This document shows, piece by piece, positions 7,362 through 14,987 of a stretch of 17,969 nt of DNA (the stretch's first letter is position 1; every line of letters begins with the position of its first letter). The notes below the pieces were generated by a model, which was not told the DNA's origin, did no database searches, and saw nothing but the letters and a program-made list of their open reading frames with translations. The position numbers were made by a program, and so were the translations under genes. This stretch comes from Armatimonadota bacterium. GTDB lineage: Bacteria; Armatimonadota; Armatimonadia; Armatimonadales; Armatimonadaceae. The stretch covers positions 1 to 17,969 of the forward strand of contig JACMIS010000401.1 of the NCBI GenBank assembly GCA_014381035.1, written 5' to 3'.

Positions 7362-8321
7362 TCAATGTCTCAAATAACGGTCGGTGATCGCGCTCCCGAC
7401 TTCGGAACAACGCACCTGGATGTTTTCCAGAAATTCATGCAAGCCCTTTTCGCGCATATCGCCGACATTGCAGAACGATAGTTCGGCGTGAAGGCGACCC
7501 GCAAGTCGCTCCGCATCGTTCGCATATCGGCGACCGCCGGTGCCGGACACGGCGCGGAGACAATGTTCCACCTGTGCGGCGGCATGGTGAATGGACGACG
7601 GATACTCCCAGTCGAGCACTAAAAACGACAGCACGTTATCCGGCGTGATCCCGCCGCGATACGTCTTGCGGAACGCTTCGAACGCCGACGCCGATTTCAA
7701 ACACGCGATCCATCCGTGCACGTCGAAATGCTCGTCCTCGTCCAGATGGTAGTCGCCCCCGGTCAACTCGCGCACCAGAACATCGGTCAGGCGCGACATC
7801 TGGTCGGCACGCTCCAGGAAAATTCCGCACTTCAAAAAATGCACGGCGTCGCTGATCAGCATGGTGCGTTCGGCAAGACCATAGAACAGGTGGCAGCGGT
7901 TCCGTACCGACACCAGGAATTCGTGCGGCGCGGTCGTCAGAACCTTGTCCACGTCCCAATTGAGAAGATCGAGGAACGCCCGGTTGACGGTCTCCCACAT
8001 TTCCGACGAAATCACCTCGCGGACTCCCTGCGCATTGGCGCGGGCGGAACGGATACAGGAAACGATACTGTTCGGTTGATCGAGGTCGAAAACCATGAAT
8101 TGGATCAGATCACGCTCGGAAACATCGCCGTAGCGGGCTTTGAAAATCATGTCGTCGCCACTGATCTCCAGAATCGAGTTCCACAGCGACGCCGGTTCCT
8201 GCGTCGGGAACGCAGACTCCAGTGCGGCATGGTACTGCACGTCAACGAGGCGGGAGGTGGCTTCGGCTCGCTCTAAATAGCGACCCATCCAGAATAGGGA
8301 ATCGGCTTCACGGGATAGCAT
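7362..8321 (-). CDS. Alpha-E domain protein (DUF403)
   Basis: A largely helical, soluble protein of about 319 residues from ATG 8321. The alpha-E family signature is at the very start: MLSREADSLFWMGRYLERAE, followed by repeated helical motifs including ERTMLISDAVHFLKCG and FLERADQMSRLTDVL. An in-frame GTG at 8345 would add eight residues (MPFSHFSI), but the conserved domain begins at the ATG, so I prefer 8321. Alpha-E proteins are typically encoded next to circularly permuted ATP-grasp proteins and often transglutaminase-like peptidases. Comparative work links this set to making or modifying peptides through amide ligation, but the biochemical role is not established. Here the partner ATP-grasp gene is in the same operon, separated by a kinase gene. 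It is the last gene before a strong terminator. Confidence 0.92.
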   Translation of the reverse strand: MLSREADSLFWMGRYLERAEATSRLVDVQYHAALESAFPTQEPASLWNSILEISGDDMIFKARYGDVSERDLIQFMVFDLDQPNSIVSCIRSARANAQGVREVISSEMWETVNRAFLDLLNWDVDKVLTTAPHEFLVSVRNRCHLFYGLAERTMLISDAVHFLKCGIFLERADQMSRLTDVLVRELTGGDYHLDEDEHFDVHGWIACLKSASAFEAFRKTYRGGITPDNVLSFLVLDWEYPSSIHHAAAQVEHCLRAVSGTGGRRYANDAERLAGRLHAELSFCNVGDMREKGLHEFLENIQVRCSEVGSAITDRYLRH

Positions 8322-8430
8322 GATAGAAAAATGCGAAAACGGCACGGTTTAGCCATGCCGCTTCAGGATGGGAACATTATACGCAGTTCGTCGGAATCAG
8401 TCAAGAAGGGAACCCGCGTGCCACGGGCTC

Positions 8431-10401
8431 TCATTCGCTCCGCAGGTCGCGCTCGCTGATAATCTTCCAGCCGTCGCCCATCAGTTGCCAGCGCAGTTCC
8501 TGCTGGACGGTCCCGCGGCGCGCCCCCGGTCCGCCCTGAATCTCGTATTTCTTCCGGAAGCGCATGACGGCGGTGCGCCCGTCCGGGCTGAACGTTATTT
8601 CGGGATCATTCACGTTCATTTTTACCTTGAACGCTTTGCCGAAAACGCGCTCCTTCTCGGCGCGGACAGCGTCCCGCGAAATGTCTCGCGCCTGATAGAA
8701 TCGCCCCATCCGGGAGGCGTAGAAGCGCATTTGTTCCTCGATGTCACGCTCGTTCGTCACCGCGATCCACACACCGAGCAGGTCTTTCAACTCGGTCGCG
8801 GCATCGGGTATCGGCGAGGTGTCTTCGGAGGGGAGCGCGAGCGGCTCCTCCTCCTCCGAATCCGCAACAACGACTGGCGGGTTTGCTTTCGGTTTCGGGG
8901 CAGGACGGATCGGTTCCGGCACCGGGCTCGGCACCGGGGTCGGGGTAGGCGGCACCGGTCGCGGTGTCGGTATAGGGTCTCTTGCCCCCGCATCGGTCGG
9001 CGTCGGCTCTACCCGGGGCGGTAGCAGTTCCCCGCGCACCCACCCCGTGGTCGGTGTCGGTTTCGCGACAGGTTTTGCCCTGGCGACGGGAGGCACTTGA
9101 GCGGACGGCGTCGCCCGCATGGCTGGGGTTGGACTTGTGGCTGGCGTCACCTTCGCGGAAAGAATGCGAACCGGGCTCGGTTTGGGTTTGACTACGGCGA
9201 CCTGTCGCGGTTTATTTCGGCGGACGGGCTCGGGTCTTGTGACTGCTGCGGGCGTCTCCACCGGGCGCGGCTTTGCCGGTGGCGGGCTCGATTCCGGAAG
9301 CGACGCGGACGCCGTTTTTCGCTCCGACGCCCCCAGCGGCGCGTCATCCCGACCCTGTTGGGAAAGCAGGAGCGGTATGCCGCCAAGCGCGAGCATGGCA
9401 AATACCGCCGCCGGTATCTGCCAAGCAGGGCGTGTGCGACCCGGCGCGGTGGGCACGGGCACGCGGGGAAGGCGCGGCGTAAATACGTCGCGTGCCGCCG
9501 ACAAGAGCGCGCCTCCCGGACGGGTAGACGACGGTTGCACGATGGGCACGCTCGGCGGGAGGACCGGTTGGTACCGGACAATGGTTAGATCGGGTAAAGA
9601 CGCCCGGAACGCGGTGGCGAACGCGGTGGCGGAATCGAAACGTCGGTCGGCGTTTTTGTCGAGTGCCTGACGCAACACAGTAGCGGTCTGCTCGGAAACT
9701 GTGGATGGCAGTTCCGGCTCTTCGTGGACGATCTTGTACAGGACCGAAGGAACGGTCCCGGCGGCGAAGGGGGCTTTGCCGGTGAGCATATGATACAGCA
9801 ATACCCCGAGCGACCACAGATCCGATGCCGGTGTCGCAGGTCCCCCATTCGCCTGTTCCGGCGACATGTATAGCGGCGAACCGACGATCATCCCGTGCGA
9901 AGTCAGCGACGGGTCGTCTGCCGCATGCGCTACCCCGAAGTCCGTCAGTTTGACGACTCCGCCGGAAAGGATCATGATGTTCGAGGGTTTGATATCACGG
10001 TGCACGACGCCCTGAGCGTGTACCGCTTCCAGACCGCTCGCGACCTGATCCAGGATATCCGCCGCTTCTGCCGGCGAGAGGGGACCGACATCGAGACGCT
10101 CCTGGAGCGAGATGCCGTTCAAATACTCCATCACGATATAGTGAAGGTTATCCTGCTCGCCGACGATGAATATCTTGACGATGTTCGGATGGGAAAGCCG
10201 ACCGATGGAACGCGCCTCGCGTTCCATGCGCGATTTCAACGCCTCGCGTTGTTCGGGCAACAGGTTCGGCGGGACGCTCTGGATCTTTACCGCGACCGTT
10301 CTCCCGATGCGCGTATCTACCGCTTCGTAGACGGTGGAGGCTAACCCGCGTCCCGCCTCACGCGTCAGCTTATAGGGTCCCAGTTTTTTTCCGATCAACA
10401 T
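8431..10401 (-). CDS. Transmembrane Ser/Thr protein kinase with NTF2-like C-terminal domain
   Basis: A 656-residue PknB-type (Hanks-type) kinase. The kinase domain spans about residues 10-270: Gly-loop GRGLASTV (17-24), ATP-anchoring Lys39, Glu62, catalytic HRDIKPSN (Asp136), DFG (Asp154) and the activation-segment end GSPLYMSPE (174-182). All key residues are present, so it should be active. A membrane helix lies at about 327-346 (WQIPAAVFAMLALGGIPLLL), so the rest faces outward. Residues about 360-530 are a Pro/Thr/Lys-rich spacer with many TP/PTP steps. Residues 537-656 look like an NTF2/SnoaL-type fold (LGVWIAVTNERDIEEQMRFY, ending in WQLMGDGWKIISERDL), of the kind seen as small-ligand sensors or stress domains in other bacterial exported proteins; this fold call is inference. 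It lies between ATP-grasp (150 nt before) and alpha-E (109 nt after). Confidence 0.93.
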   Translation of the reverse strand: MLIGKKLGPYKLTREAGRGLASTVYEAVDTRIGRTVAVKIQSVPPNLLPEQREALKSRMEREARSIGRLSHPNIVKIFIVGEQDNLHYIVMEYLNGISLQERLDVGPLSPAEAADILDQVASGLEAVHAQGVVHRDIKPSNIMILSGGVVKLTDFGVAHAADDPSLTSHGMIVGSPLYMSPEQANGGPATPASDLWSLGVLLYHMLTGKAPFAAGTVPSVLYKIVHEEPELPSTVSEQTATVLRQALDKNADRRFDSATAFATAFRASLPDLTIVRYQPVLPPSVPIVQPSSTRPGGALLSAARDVFTPRLPRVPVPTAPGRTRPAWQIPAAVFAMLALGGIPLLLSQQGRDDAPLGASERKTASASLPESSPPPAKPRPVETPAAVTRPEPVRRNKPRQVAVVKPKPSPVRILSAKVTPATSPTPAMRATPSAQVPPVARAKPVAKPTPTTGWVRGELLPPRVEPTPTDAGARDPIPTPRPVPPTPTPVPSPVPEPIRPAPKPKANPPVVVADSEEEEPLALPSEDTSPIPDAATELKDLLGVWIAVTNERDIEEQMRFYASRMGRFYQARDISRDAVRAEKERVFGKAFKVKMNVNDPEITFSPDGRTAVMRFRKKYEIQGGPGARRGTVQQELRWQLMGDGWKIISERDLRSE

Positions 10402-10551
10402 GTTTGTGGTTTATCTTCGGCAGAAAATTATTCGCTCTTTAGTTGATACCCGAATTGGCGGGGTTCGGAAACGAAGAGCACACGAATAACGATTACCGGC
10501 AATGGCGTTGTGACAAACTCTGTCGTCGTGGGAAGGCCTGGTCGGACGCTG

Positions 10552-12246
10552 CTACTGCTGTTGCATCATCTCTTGTTGCTGCTGCTCCCCCTGATTTTGA
10601 GCCGGTTGCACCTGCATCTCGACGCCCGCTATGGGTTCGCGCGCCTTCTGCGGGTCATGCGGGGCGTTCGAGAGGAGGTCTGTGGACGGGTTTTGCCATT
10701 GCCCCTGATTTTGGGATTGGGATTGTGAACCACCGCCGGATTGGCTTTGCGATTGCGTTTGAAATTGCCCGCCCATCGGTCGCGCCAGAACCCAGGTGTC
10801 TTTGGAACCGCCGCCTTGCGACGAGTTGACGACATACGAGCCTTCTTTGAGCGCGACGCGAGTCAGACCACCGGGGATGATGGTGACGCCGTCCGGTCCG
10901 GTCAAAATGTAAGGGCGCAGATCCACCCGGCGCGGGACGATGCCGACATCGCGCACGAAGCACGGCGCGGACGATAGTTCGATCACCGGTTGCGCGAGGT
11001 AATTGCGCGGGTTTTCCTTGATCTTTTCCGCGAAGTCGGCGAGTTCCGCTTCCGTCGCTTGCGGTCCGATCAGCATGCCGTATCCGCCGGACTCGTTCGC
11101 CGCTTTCACGACCAGGTTGGGCAGGTTCGCCAGGATGTGATCTTTTTCGGATTCTTCCCACGCGCAGAACGTTTCCACATTCGGGAGGATGGCTTCCTCG
11201 CCGAGGTAGTATTTGATGATTTCAGGGACGTAGCGGTAAATCACCTTATCGTCCGCGATCCCGGTGCCGATAGTGTTTGCGAGAGCGACATTTCCCGCCG
11301 CGTAGGCACGCATCAAGCCGGGAACGCCGAGCGAGGAGCCTTTACGGAAGGTTTCGGGGTCGAGAAAGTCGTCGTCTATCCGGCGATAGATAACGTCTAC
11401 TCGTTGCGCACCGCGTGTGGTCTTCGTGTAGACCATGTCGCCGTCCACAAACATGTCATTGCCCTGGACCAGTTCGATACCCATCTGTTGCGCGAGGTAG
11501 GCGTGCTCGAAGTAGGCGGAATTGAAGACGCCGGGCGTGAGCAGGACCACAACCGGGCTATGTTTGCGCGGGGCAATCGCCCGCAGATTGTCGAGCAACA
11601 CCGTGGAGTAATGGTCCACCGGGCGCACCGGGTACTGGTTGAACAGTTGCGGAAAGATGCGCGTCAGGATCACGCGGTTTTCCAGCACATACGAAACGCC
11701 GGATGGGGTGCGCAGGTTATCTTCCAATACGCGCCAGGTGCCGTCGTTGTCCCGGATCAGGTCGGTGCCGCAGATATGAACATGGATATTTTTCGGCACG
11801 GGGCATCCGATAAATTCGCGGCGATAATGCGCCGCCGACTCGACCAGGTCGCGGGGAATCACATTGTCCTTGAGGATCTTGCAGTCGGTGCTGTACAGGT
11901 CGTGCAGAAAATAGTTCAGCGCGTTGATGCGCTGGGTCAAGCCGCGCTCGATGTGCGACCACTCCTCCGCCGGGACGATGCGCGGGATCAGGTCCACGGG
12001 GATGGTGCGTTCGATCCCTTTGGCGTCGCCGTAGACGGTGAAGGTGACGCCCTGATTCATCAGCATCGCGTCGGCGACATTGACGCGGCGCGTAAACTCC
12101 TCGAAGGTGAACGTATCGAGACGCTCGAATAAGGTGCGACAATAGGCTTGCGGCACAAGGTTCGCCGGATCGGCAAACATTTCGTCAAAGGCGTCCTGAT
12201 AGCTTCCTCGCGTCAGTCCCTCCCGGTAGGCGGAAAATAGGCTCAT
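10552..12246 (-). CDS. Circularly permuted ATP-grasp protein with Gln/Ser-rich tail
   Basis: A 564-residue cytoplasmic protein of the circularly permuted ATP-grasp type (formerly DUF404/DUF407). Family motifs are clear: LEDNLRTPSGVSYVLENR in the first half, VVKAANESGGYGMLIGP for nucleotide binding, RRVDLRPYILTG, and IPGGLTRVAL followed by VVNSSQGGGSKDTWVL near the domain end. The family is predicted to form amide or peptide bonds at the expense of ATP together with the alpha-E partner encoded downstream; substrates are unknown. Residues about 489-564 are an added low-complexity tail rich in Gln and Ser, ending EQQQQEMMQQQ. ATG 12246 is fixed by an in-frame stop three codons upstream; an AAGGAG lies 17 nt upstream, farther than usual. 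It is the first gene of the operon and has a good promoter. Confidence 0.93.
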   Translation of the reverse strand: MSLFSAYREGLTRGSYQDAFDEMFADPANLVPQAYCRTLFERLDTFTFEEFTRRVNVADAMLMNQGVTFTVYGDAKGIERTIPVDLIPRIVPAEEWSHIERGLTQRINALNYFLHDLYSTDCKILKDNVIPRDLVESAAHYRREFIGCPVPKNIHVHICGTDLIRDNDGTWRVLEDNLRTPSGVSYVLENRVILTRIFPQLFNQYPVRPVDHYSTVLLDNLRAIAPRKHSPVVVLLTPGVFNSAYFEHAYLAQQMGIELVQGNDMFVDGDMVYTKTTRGAQRVDVIYRRIDDDFLDPETFRKGSSLGVPGLMRAYAAGNVALANTIGTGIADDKVIYRYVPEIIKYYLGEEAILPNVETFCAWEESEKDHILANLPNLVVKAANESGGYGMLIGPQATEAELADFAEKIKENPRNYLAQPVIELSSAPCFVRDVGIVPRRVDLRPYILTGPDGVTIIPGGLTRVALKEGSYVVNSSQGGGSKDTWVLARPMGGQFQTQSQSQSGGGSQSQSQNQGQWQNPSTDLLSNAPHDPQKAREPIAGVEMQVQPAQNQGEQQQQEMMQQQ

Positions 12247-12330
12247 GCGGTGCGCTTAACAGACTCCTTCTTGGTTCATGGTGGTCGGGGGGTGTGGATG
12301 GGCGTGCCCCTGCCGCTTCCACGATGCGGA

Positions 12331-12359
12331 ATTGTACAGGAATTGTTATGAAGCGTCAA
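12331..12359 (-). promoter_or_regulatory. Sigma70-type promoter of the ATP-grasp/kinase/alpha-E operon
   Basis: On the minus strand TTGACG (12354-12359) and TACAAT (12331-12336) are separated by exactly 17 nt, each one mismatch from consensus. The predicted leader is about 75-80 nt to ATG 12246. It lies downstream of the prepilin terminator, so the operon starts here. Confidence 0.75.
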
Positions 12360-12401
12360 GGTTTGCGCACTTCGTCCACTCCCGCGGTCGGGGATCGTCA
12401 G

Positions 12402-12442
12402 AAAACGAGAGGGAGTCATCCGTGTGCGCGGATAACTCCCTC
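12402..12442 (-). terminator. Rho-independent terminator of the prepilin-like gene
   Basis: GAGGGAGT-ATCCG and its complement form a 14-bp stem with one mismatch (12409-12422 and 12429-12442) around a 6-nt loop. On the minus strand it is followed by TCGTTTTC. It lies about 75 nt after the stop of the gene at 12517. Confidence 0.75.
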
Positions 12443-12516
12443 GTCGCCACCGGTTGTTCACTTGACGAAACTATTTTACCGGCAGACAAAGCCACCTATC
12501 TCGTAGAGCGACGAGA

Positions 12517-13458
12517 TTAGGGGTATTTCACCTCGGGGATGCGCGGGTCCCACAGATCGCGGGTGCCGCCAGGTCGGTACTCGGGAAGTCGCGTGTAGAT
12601 CGCCTGGGTTTGTGTCGGAATGATCGTGACCGCCTTCACGCCCAGATGATTGGAATCATAGTTCGGATCAAGCGTTTGTCCCGGCTGATATGCCTTGACA
12701 TGACCGTCACAGAACAGATAGTTCGAATGTTTGGCGTGCCAGTTCTGAGCGACGCCGACCGGCTTGGGGCGGAACGCACTGTTGACACTGCCGATGAAAT
12801 AGGGCGACCCGTTTCGGTTGGGACCGCCTTCCGCGTCTTGAACGGTTTCAAAGAGCAGAATAGTCTGTGCGATGCTATCCGGCGCGTCCTGGAGCATACC
12901 GTCTGCGTAACTGGCACGGACGGTACCGACCGCCGTACCATCATGCCCGCCACGGATATAGTCGTTCATCGAGTAAGACTGACCAAGAAGGCTGGCGCGA
13001 CTGCTCGTCTGGGCGGTTGCCGTCCCTACATATTCCTGACCGTTGGGACAGGCGTAGACGTTGGAAGCGTTGTTCGGGGAACGTTGCTTCACATAGGGCC
13101 AGATGCCCCCGTTCTGTACCCACGGTCCCGTGACCGCAGGCTCGCGGTTCCAGGCGACCCAGGCGTTCTGTGGCGAGGAGTTAGCCAGCCCGAGACCCGC
13201 AGGGATGGTACGCCCGCCGGGGTTGGGGAATTGGCCGTCGTAATCCTGTGCATACTGGATGAAGGCGATTCCCAGTTGCTTCAGATTACTCTGGCATGCT
13301 GTCTGACGCGCCTTATCCCGGGTCTGTGCAAAGACAGGGAAAAGGATCGCGGCGAGGATAGCGATAATCGCGATAACGACGAGCAATTCGATCAAGGTGA
13401 AAGCCGCTCTGGAAGTAGCGGTTTTGGGAGCAATACGGTTAGACAACGGAAGACTCAC
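12517..13458 (-). CDS. Type II secretion/prepilin-like protein with H-X9-DG motif (DUF1559 type)
   Basis: A 313-residue surface-filament-type protein. After a short basic leader (residues 1-19) comes the class III signal [20 protein letters not shown]. Prepilin peptidase should cut between Ala19 and Phe20, leaving Glu24 as the conserved Glu at position +5. The continuation [18 protein letters not shown] is typical of the paralogous prepilin families that are greatly expanded in Armatimonadota and Planctomycetota. The C-terminal motif is His241-X9-Asp251-Gly252 ([12 protein letters not shown]). The start is GTG 13458; TTG 13446 in the same frame is an alternative, and neither has a clear ribosome-binding site. 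No pilus assembly gene is nearby, as is usual for these scattered genes. Function is not defined beyond membrane or envelope display. Confidence 0.92.
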   Translation of the reverse strand: MSLPLSNRIAPKTATSRAAFTLIELLVVIAIIAILAAILFPVFAQTRDKARQTACQSNLKQLGIAFIQYAQDYDGQFPNPGGRTIPAGLGLANSSPQNAWVAWNREPAVTGPWVQNGGIWPYVKQRSPNNASNVYACPNGQEYVGTATAQTSSRASLLGQSYSMNDYIRGGHDGTAVGTVRASYADGMLQDAPDSIAQTILLFETVQDAEGGPNRNGSPYFIGSVNSAFRPKPVGVAQNWHAKHSNYLFCDGHVKAYQPGQTLDPNYDSNHLGVKAVTIIPTQTQAIYTRLPEYRPGGTRDLWDPRIPEVKYP

Positions 13459-13483
13459 TTTCTAAGCAAATGTCTAGTCATGG

Positions 13484-13501
13484 GACTATAAAGCAATAGT
13501 C
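13484..13501. promoter_or_regulatory. Dyad upstream of the prepilin-like gene (possible operator)
   Basis: GACTAT-N6-ATAGTC is a perfect 6-bp dyad 26-43 nt before GTG 13458. Imperfect extensions (CATAGACTAT facing ATAGTCCCATG) lengthen it. No clear promoter could be assigned in the surrounding AT-richer 169-nt gap (13459-13627), which otherwise shows nothing. Confidence 0.3.
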
Positions 13502-13627
13502 TATGGCAATGATACCCGCCTTATGTTAAGGGATTATTAAGAAACAAAACGGTTTGCTGGCGGATTAGTCTTCCAACAGATGTTGGGCAAAGGAAAGGCG
13601 CTAACAGCCACTTTATTCTCCGCCGGT

Positions 13628-13924
13628 TTAATCAGAAAGGGCTAACACATCGGCGGGGACAAACCCGCGTTCATCCACCAGGACGCCTTCTTCGGCGAGT
13701 CGCGCTTTTTGCACGTCGAAATGAACTGGGGAGCGTTTGGCGATGCGCAGGTAGCCGTCGGAGCCGACCACACGGTGCCAGGGAACGTCGTCGGGGCAGG
13801 AGCCGAGCGCGAATCCCACGGTTCGCGCCGTGACGCCAACCGCCCGTCCCACGCCGCCGTAGCTCATCACGCTACCGCTCGGGATCGTACGAACAAAGTC
13901 AAACACGATCTGAAAGTCGTTCAA
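13628..13924 (-). CDS. Alkyltransferase-like protein (ATL, MGMT family without the active-site Cys)
   Basis: A 98-residue single-domain protein of the O6-alkylguanine-DNA alkyltransferase C-terminal fold. The active-site motif of the repair enzyme, PCHRV, is here PWHRV (residues 48-52): Trp49 replaces the acceptor Cys, which defines ATL proteins. These bind and flip O6-alkylguanine and pass the lesion to nucleotide excision repair without reversing it. Arg34 in TARTVGFAL matches the arginine finger and Tyr22 the residue beside the flipped base. The start is TTG 13924, supported by GGAGG 7 nt upstream and by its overlap with the TGA of the preceding acetyltransferase gene (TTGA), indicating translational coupling. 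It is the last gene of the ArsR-GNAT-ATL operon. Confidence 0.93.
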   Translation of the reverse strand: MNDFQIVFDFVRTIPSGSVMSYGGVGRAVGVTARTVGFALGSCPDDVPWHRVVGSDGYLRIAKRSPVHFDVQKARLAEEGVLVDERGFVPADVLALSD

Positions 13925-14442
13925 TTAGTCGCCTCCGAAACCCGCTCCAGGATTGCGACATCCAGCCAGGTGTCGAATTTGTACCCGACACGGTGCAGGA
14001 TTCCGGCGTCGGTGAAGCCGTAGCGGCGGTGCAGGCGGAGCGACGGTTCGTTGTCGTCGGTAATCAGGGCGAGGAGCGACACAAAACCGCGCCGGTCGGC
14101 TTCGACGAGGAGGGAGGAGAGCAAGGCGGAACCGATTCCCAGCCCGTGCCAGTCGCAATGCACATACACGGACACTTCGGCGGTATGGCGATAGCCTTCG
14201 CGGGGAATGTAACAGGAGAGCGACGCGTAACCCACGACCTGCCCGCCGTCCGCATCCTCGGCGACAAGTGCGGGGTAGGGTAAGCCGTTGTGCTTTTCCA
14301 TCCACTCGATTTGCTCTCCGGGCGAACGTGGCTCCGTTCCCATCGTCGCGGTCGTACGGGCGACCGCCCAGTTGTAGATGGCGCGAAGCGGTTCGGCGTC
14401 GCGCAGTTCGACCGGGCGGATAATAACGGGGTGCGTCGGCAT
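13921..14442 (-). CDS. GNAT acetyltransferase, phosphinothricin N-acetyltransferase-like
   Basis: About 173 residues from ATG 14442, matching the usual length of this subgroup; the frame is open back to 14499 but that part overlaps the ArsR gene. IIRPVELRDAEPLRAIYNWA at the start and the central GYASLSCYIPREGYRHTAEVSV segment match phosphinothricin (PAT/bar-like) acetyltransferases. HGLGIGSALLSSLLVEADRRG is the acetyl-CoA pyrophosphate loop (Q/RxxGxG/A type), and LHRRYGFTDAGILHRVGYKF is the typical C-terminal part. Members acetylate phosphinothricin, methionine sulfoximine or other amino-acid-like amines; the true substrate is unknown. The start lies 7 nt after the ArsR stop and 6 nt after a TATAAT that overlaps that stop, so it may also be made from its own near-leaderless transcript. 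The stop overlaps the ATL start. Confidence 0.9.
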   Translation of the reverse strand: MPTHPVIIRPVELRDAEPLRAIYNWAVARTTATMGTEPRSPGEQIEWMEKHNGLPYPALVAEDADGGQVVGYASLSCYIPREGYRHTAEVSVYVHCDWHGLGIGSALLSSLLVEADRRGFVSLLALITDDNEPSLRLHRRYGFTDAGILHRVGYKFDTWLDVAILERVSEATN

Positions 14443-14448
14443 GAAGCC

Positions 14449-14454
14449 ATTATA
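14449..14454 (-). promoter_or_regulatory. Candidate internal -10 box before the GNAT gene
   Basis: TATAAT on the minus strand overlaps the ArsR stop codon and ends 6 nt before ATG 14442, the spacing expected for leaderless initiation. No convincing -35 is visible, so this may be chance. Confidence 0.3.
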
Positions 14455-14806
14455 TCTCGGTCGCCGGTCGGGCTTCGCGGGTCGGAGCCGCATCGGCATC
14501 TGTCATGCTTTCCAGCACCGACCGCAAGACCCCCGGAAAGCGGTCCTCGACTTCTTCACCCCGGAGCGAGAGAATGCGCCGCCTCCCGCTTTTGGTCACC
14601 CGGATCAGACCCGAGTGCTGGAGACGGGCGAAGTGGTAAGTCAACCGCGTTTTCGGACCTAGGTCTTGAAACGAGGAGCAACAAAAGTCGGCACCCATCA
14701 AACGTAGCAGGATTCGGCGACGCGTTTCGTCGCTCAGGGCGTCCAGCACTTCCGACAGGTCGAGCAAGGGCACCGTCTCCGGCGGACTGTCATTTACGGG
14801 GGGCAT
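14450..14806 (-). CDS. ArsR-type winged-helix transcriptional regulator
   Basis: A 118-residue DNA-binding protein of ArsR length. LDALSDETRRRILLRLM (residues 21-37) is the standard opening helix; the recognition helix region reads KTRLTYHFARLQHSGLIRV, followed by the wing SGRRRILSLR. A Cys-Cys pair (42-43, DFCCSSF) sits before the helix-turn-helix, where some ArsR members carry metal- or redox-sensing thiols and others just a conserved Cys; the ligand is unknown. It is the first gene of a three-gene operon (GNAT and ATL follow) and is divergent from the alpha/beta hydrolase across 181 nt, so it is the obvious candidate regulator of both. A TATAAT ends 5 nt before the ATG, implying a leaderless mRNA. 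Confidence 0.92.
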   Translation of the reverse strand: MPPVNDSPPETVPLLDLSEVLDALSDETRRRILLRLMGADFCCSSFQDLGPKTRLTYHFARLQHSGLIRVTKSGRRRILSLRGEEVEDRFPGVLRSVLESMTDADAAPTREARPATEI

Positions 14807-14811
14807 GAGAC

Positions 14812-14817
14812 ATTATA
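14812..14817 (-). promoter_or_regulatory. -10 box of the ArsR operon (leaderless-type)
   Basis: A consensus TATAAT on the minus strand is followed by 5 nt and then ATG 14806, so the transcript should start at or next to the A of the start codon. The -35 is poor. Confidence 0.5.
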
Positions 14818-14926
14818 GCAAATCCGTTCCGCATCGCCAGAGGGCACTCGGCGGCAGTGCGGGCGGTGGAATTGTTCTACCGCCCAACGAGCCCCGTTAA
14901 TACCCGGCAGACGTGCCGGATTAAAT

Positions 14927-14946
14927 TGTCCAATAGATGTTGAACA
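14927..14946. promoter_or_regulatory. Operator-like palindrome O1
   Basis: TGTCCAA-N6-TTGAACA, one mismatch from perfect symmetry. Its right half contains the -35 (TTGAAC) of the hydrolase promoter. It matches O2, 41 bp (about four helix turns) downstream. Confidence 0.6.
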
Positions 14947-14968
14947 TTCAAAACACTTGTGTTAAACT
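14940..14968 (+). promoter_or_regulatory. Promoter of the alpha/beta hydrolase
   Basis: TTGAAC (14940-14945) and TAAACT (14963-14968) are 17 nt apart. Two further small palindromes, TTGAA-ca-TTCAA (14940-14951) and AACAC-tt-GTGTT (14952-14963), lie inside. The expected transcription start falls within O2. Confidence 0.6.
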
Positions 14969-14987
14969 GTTCAAAAGGTATTGAACA
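14968..14987. promoter_or_regulatory. Operator-like palindrome O2
   Basis: TGTTCAA-N6-TTGAACA, a perfect 7-bp dyad ending on the base before ATG 14988. It covers the predicted transcription start and the ribosome-binding site, so a bound protein would block transcription and the leader would be very short. Confidence 0.65.

Noticed and set aside
8741..9670. Gly/Thr/Val-rich plus-strand frames opposite the kinase spacer
   Set aside because: These mirror the Pro/Thr-rich codons of the kinase linker and are not genes.
10545..10620. CTG/TTG-rich stretch as a microsatellite or CRISPR-like repeat
   Set aside because: It is imperfect, without regular spacing, and is explained by the Gln-rich coding tail of the ATP-grasp protein.
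10990..12132. Plus-strand open frame of 380 codons opposite the ATP-grasp gene
   Set aside because: The antisense strand encodes unmistakable ATP-grasp motifs; this frame shows no domain and is a mirror of that coding bias.
14443..14499. N-terminal extension of the GNAT protein
   Set aside because: It overlaps the ArsR coding end by 50 nt and is Arg/Pro-rich without homology; family members begin near MPTHPVIIRP.
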